Source of the DNA: Ascidiaceihabitans sp039975415
GTDB taxonomy: Bacteria; Pseudomonadota; Alphaproteobacteria; Rhodobacterales; Rhodobacteraceae
DNA length: 64,000 nucleotides
Reading direction: 5' to 3' (one strand)
Assembly: GCF_039975415.1 (NCBI RefSeq)
Contig: NZ_JBDWHD010000002.1
A program made the translations under genes and the position numbers. This document shows, in pieces, positions 63,545-64,000 of this stretch. Within the stretch, counting starts at the first letter, position 1. Each line of letters starts with the position of its first letter. The notes beneath the pieces are model-generated. The model saw only the letters and a program-made list of their open reading frames with translations, was not told where the DNA came from and made no database searches.

Positions 63545-64000
63545 ATGAAACATCTTTCGACTGCTCCGAAGCTCACAACGCAACGGTTGGTTATGCGTGG
63601 GCCGAAACAAAGTGATCTGGCGGAGTTCACCCGTTTTATGACCAGCGCACCTTCAATGAAAGCGCAGGGCGAAACGATCACACCAGAACAGGCTTGGTTT
63701 GGGTTTCTGATCAGCATTGGTCATTGGCACTGGCACGGGTTTGGCTTTTTTACTCTTGAAGAAAAGCAGACCGGGCAACCGGTTGGCCGCGTGGGCTTGA
63801 TCAAGCATTCTGACTGGCCAGATGTTGAACTGGCATGGCACCTGTTTGAAGGTGCAGAGGGAAAAGGCTTTGCCACAGAAGCTGCGATGGCCGTCAAGCA
63901 ATGGGCCCGCGATGATCTGGGACGAGATAAACTATACAGCTACATTGATGTGGAAAATGCGCGTTCGCAGGCTGTTGCAAAAAGGCTTGGGGCCGTCACG
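63545..64000 (+). CDS. GNAT (RimJ-like) N-acetyltransferase, 3' end beyond window
   Basis: The frame from ATG 63545, with AAAGG upstream, stays open for 152 codons to the edge. TTQRLVMRGPKQSDLAEF at the N-terminus, VGRVGLIKHSDWPDVELAWH and the acetyl-CoA site GAEGKGFATEAAMA mark an Acetyltransf_3 protein; VENARSQAVAKRLGA follows. The substrate is unknown. Confidence 0.88.
   Translation, partial: MKHLSTAPKLTTQRLVMRGPKQSDLAEFTRFMTSAPSMKAQGETITPEQAWFGFLISIGHWHWHGFGFFTLEEKQTGQPVGRVGLIKHSDWPDVELAWHLFEGAEGKGFATEAAMAVKQWARDDLGRDKLYSYIDVENARSQAVAKRLGAVT

Overview
The window looks like a chromosomal segment of a marine Rhodobacteraceae (Roseobacter-group) alphaproteobacterium. The evidence is gene content and order typical of that family: lgt-MidA-pgeF, lrp facing trxB, hsp20 followed by DUF1150, the F1 operon atpHAGDC, a fused sulfate adenylyltransferase/APS kinase, an Mn-type pyrophosphatase, a TIGR01459 HAD protein, DUF2125, DUF2161 and stand-alone Hint-domain proteins. 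Moderate-to-high GC, frequent 4-bp stop/start overlaps and CIRCE-controlled groESL agree. No tRNA, rRNA, CRISPR array, complete transposase or prophage was seen.

Layout. 1-5.5 kb: the end of a KAS III gene, arsH with a small HTH-like gene, a strongly structured RNA-like element abutting tdk, then proC-csaA-hydroxyacid dehydrogenase. 5.8-10.4 kb: ubiK, the lgt operon, a 46-residue protein and a Hint protein lacking the catalytic cysteine. 10.4-16.7 kb: lrp/trxB, a membrane haem-type plus [2Fe-2S] adenylate cyclase, the sulfate-activation fusion and a GT10 glycosyltransferase. 16.7-21.2 kb: a heat-shock operon (hsp20-DUF1150-secreted metalloprotease-PhzF) and purEK. 21.2-26.4 kb: an orphan phnM with a lipase-like gene, NUDIX, EamA, GNAT and ADP-ribosylglycohydrolase genes. 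26.5-29.9 kb: groESL with CIRCE and promoter, then a decayed RTX-Hint pseudogene. 30-41 kb: mostly housekeeping genes (ppaC, ribF, threonine aldolase, prs). 41.2-41.9 kb: a small accessory patch with a 266-bp MITE. 42-47.3 kb: the F1 ATP synthase operon. 47.8-64 kb: gloB, clpA with an M23 peptidase, an ExbB/OmpA stator-like pair, hisC-tyrC-extensin, the YqiJ/YqiK flotillin pair and a truncated GNAT gene.

The most interesting items are the roughly 165-nt structured element and terminator jammed against tdk; the quinone/redox-sensor-like adenylate cyclase; the Cys-less Hint protein; the RTX pseudogene with two Gly-to-opal changes; the MITE with nested inverted repeats; a family of dispersed intergenic repeats (four copies seen); and an uncharacterised MotAB/ZorAB-like stator pair. 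Every call rests on reading the sequence and on family knowledge. No database search was run.
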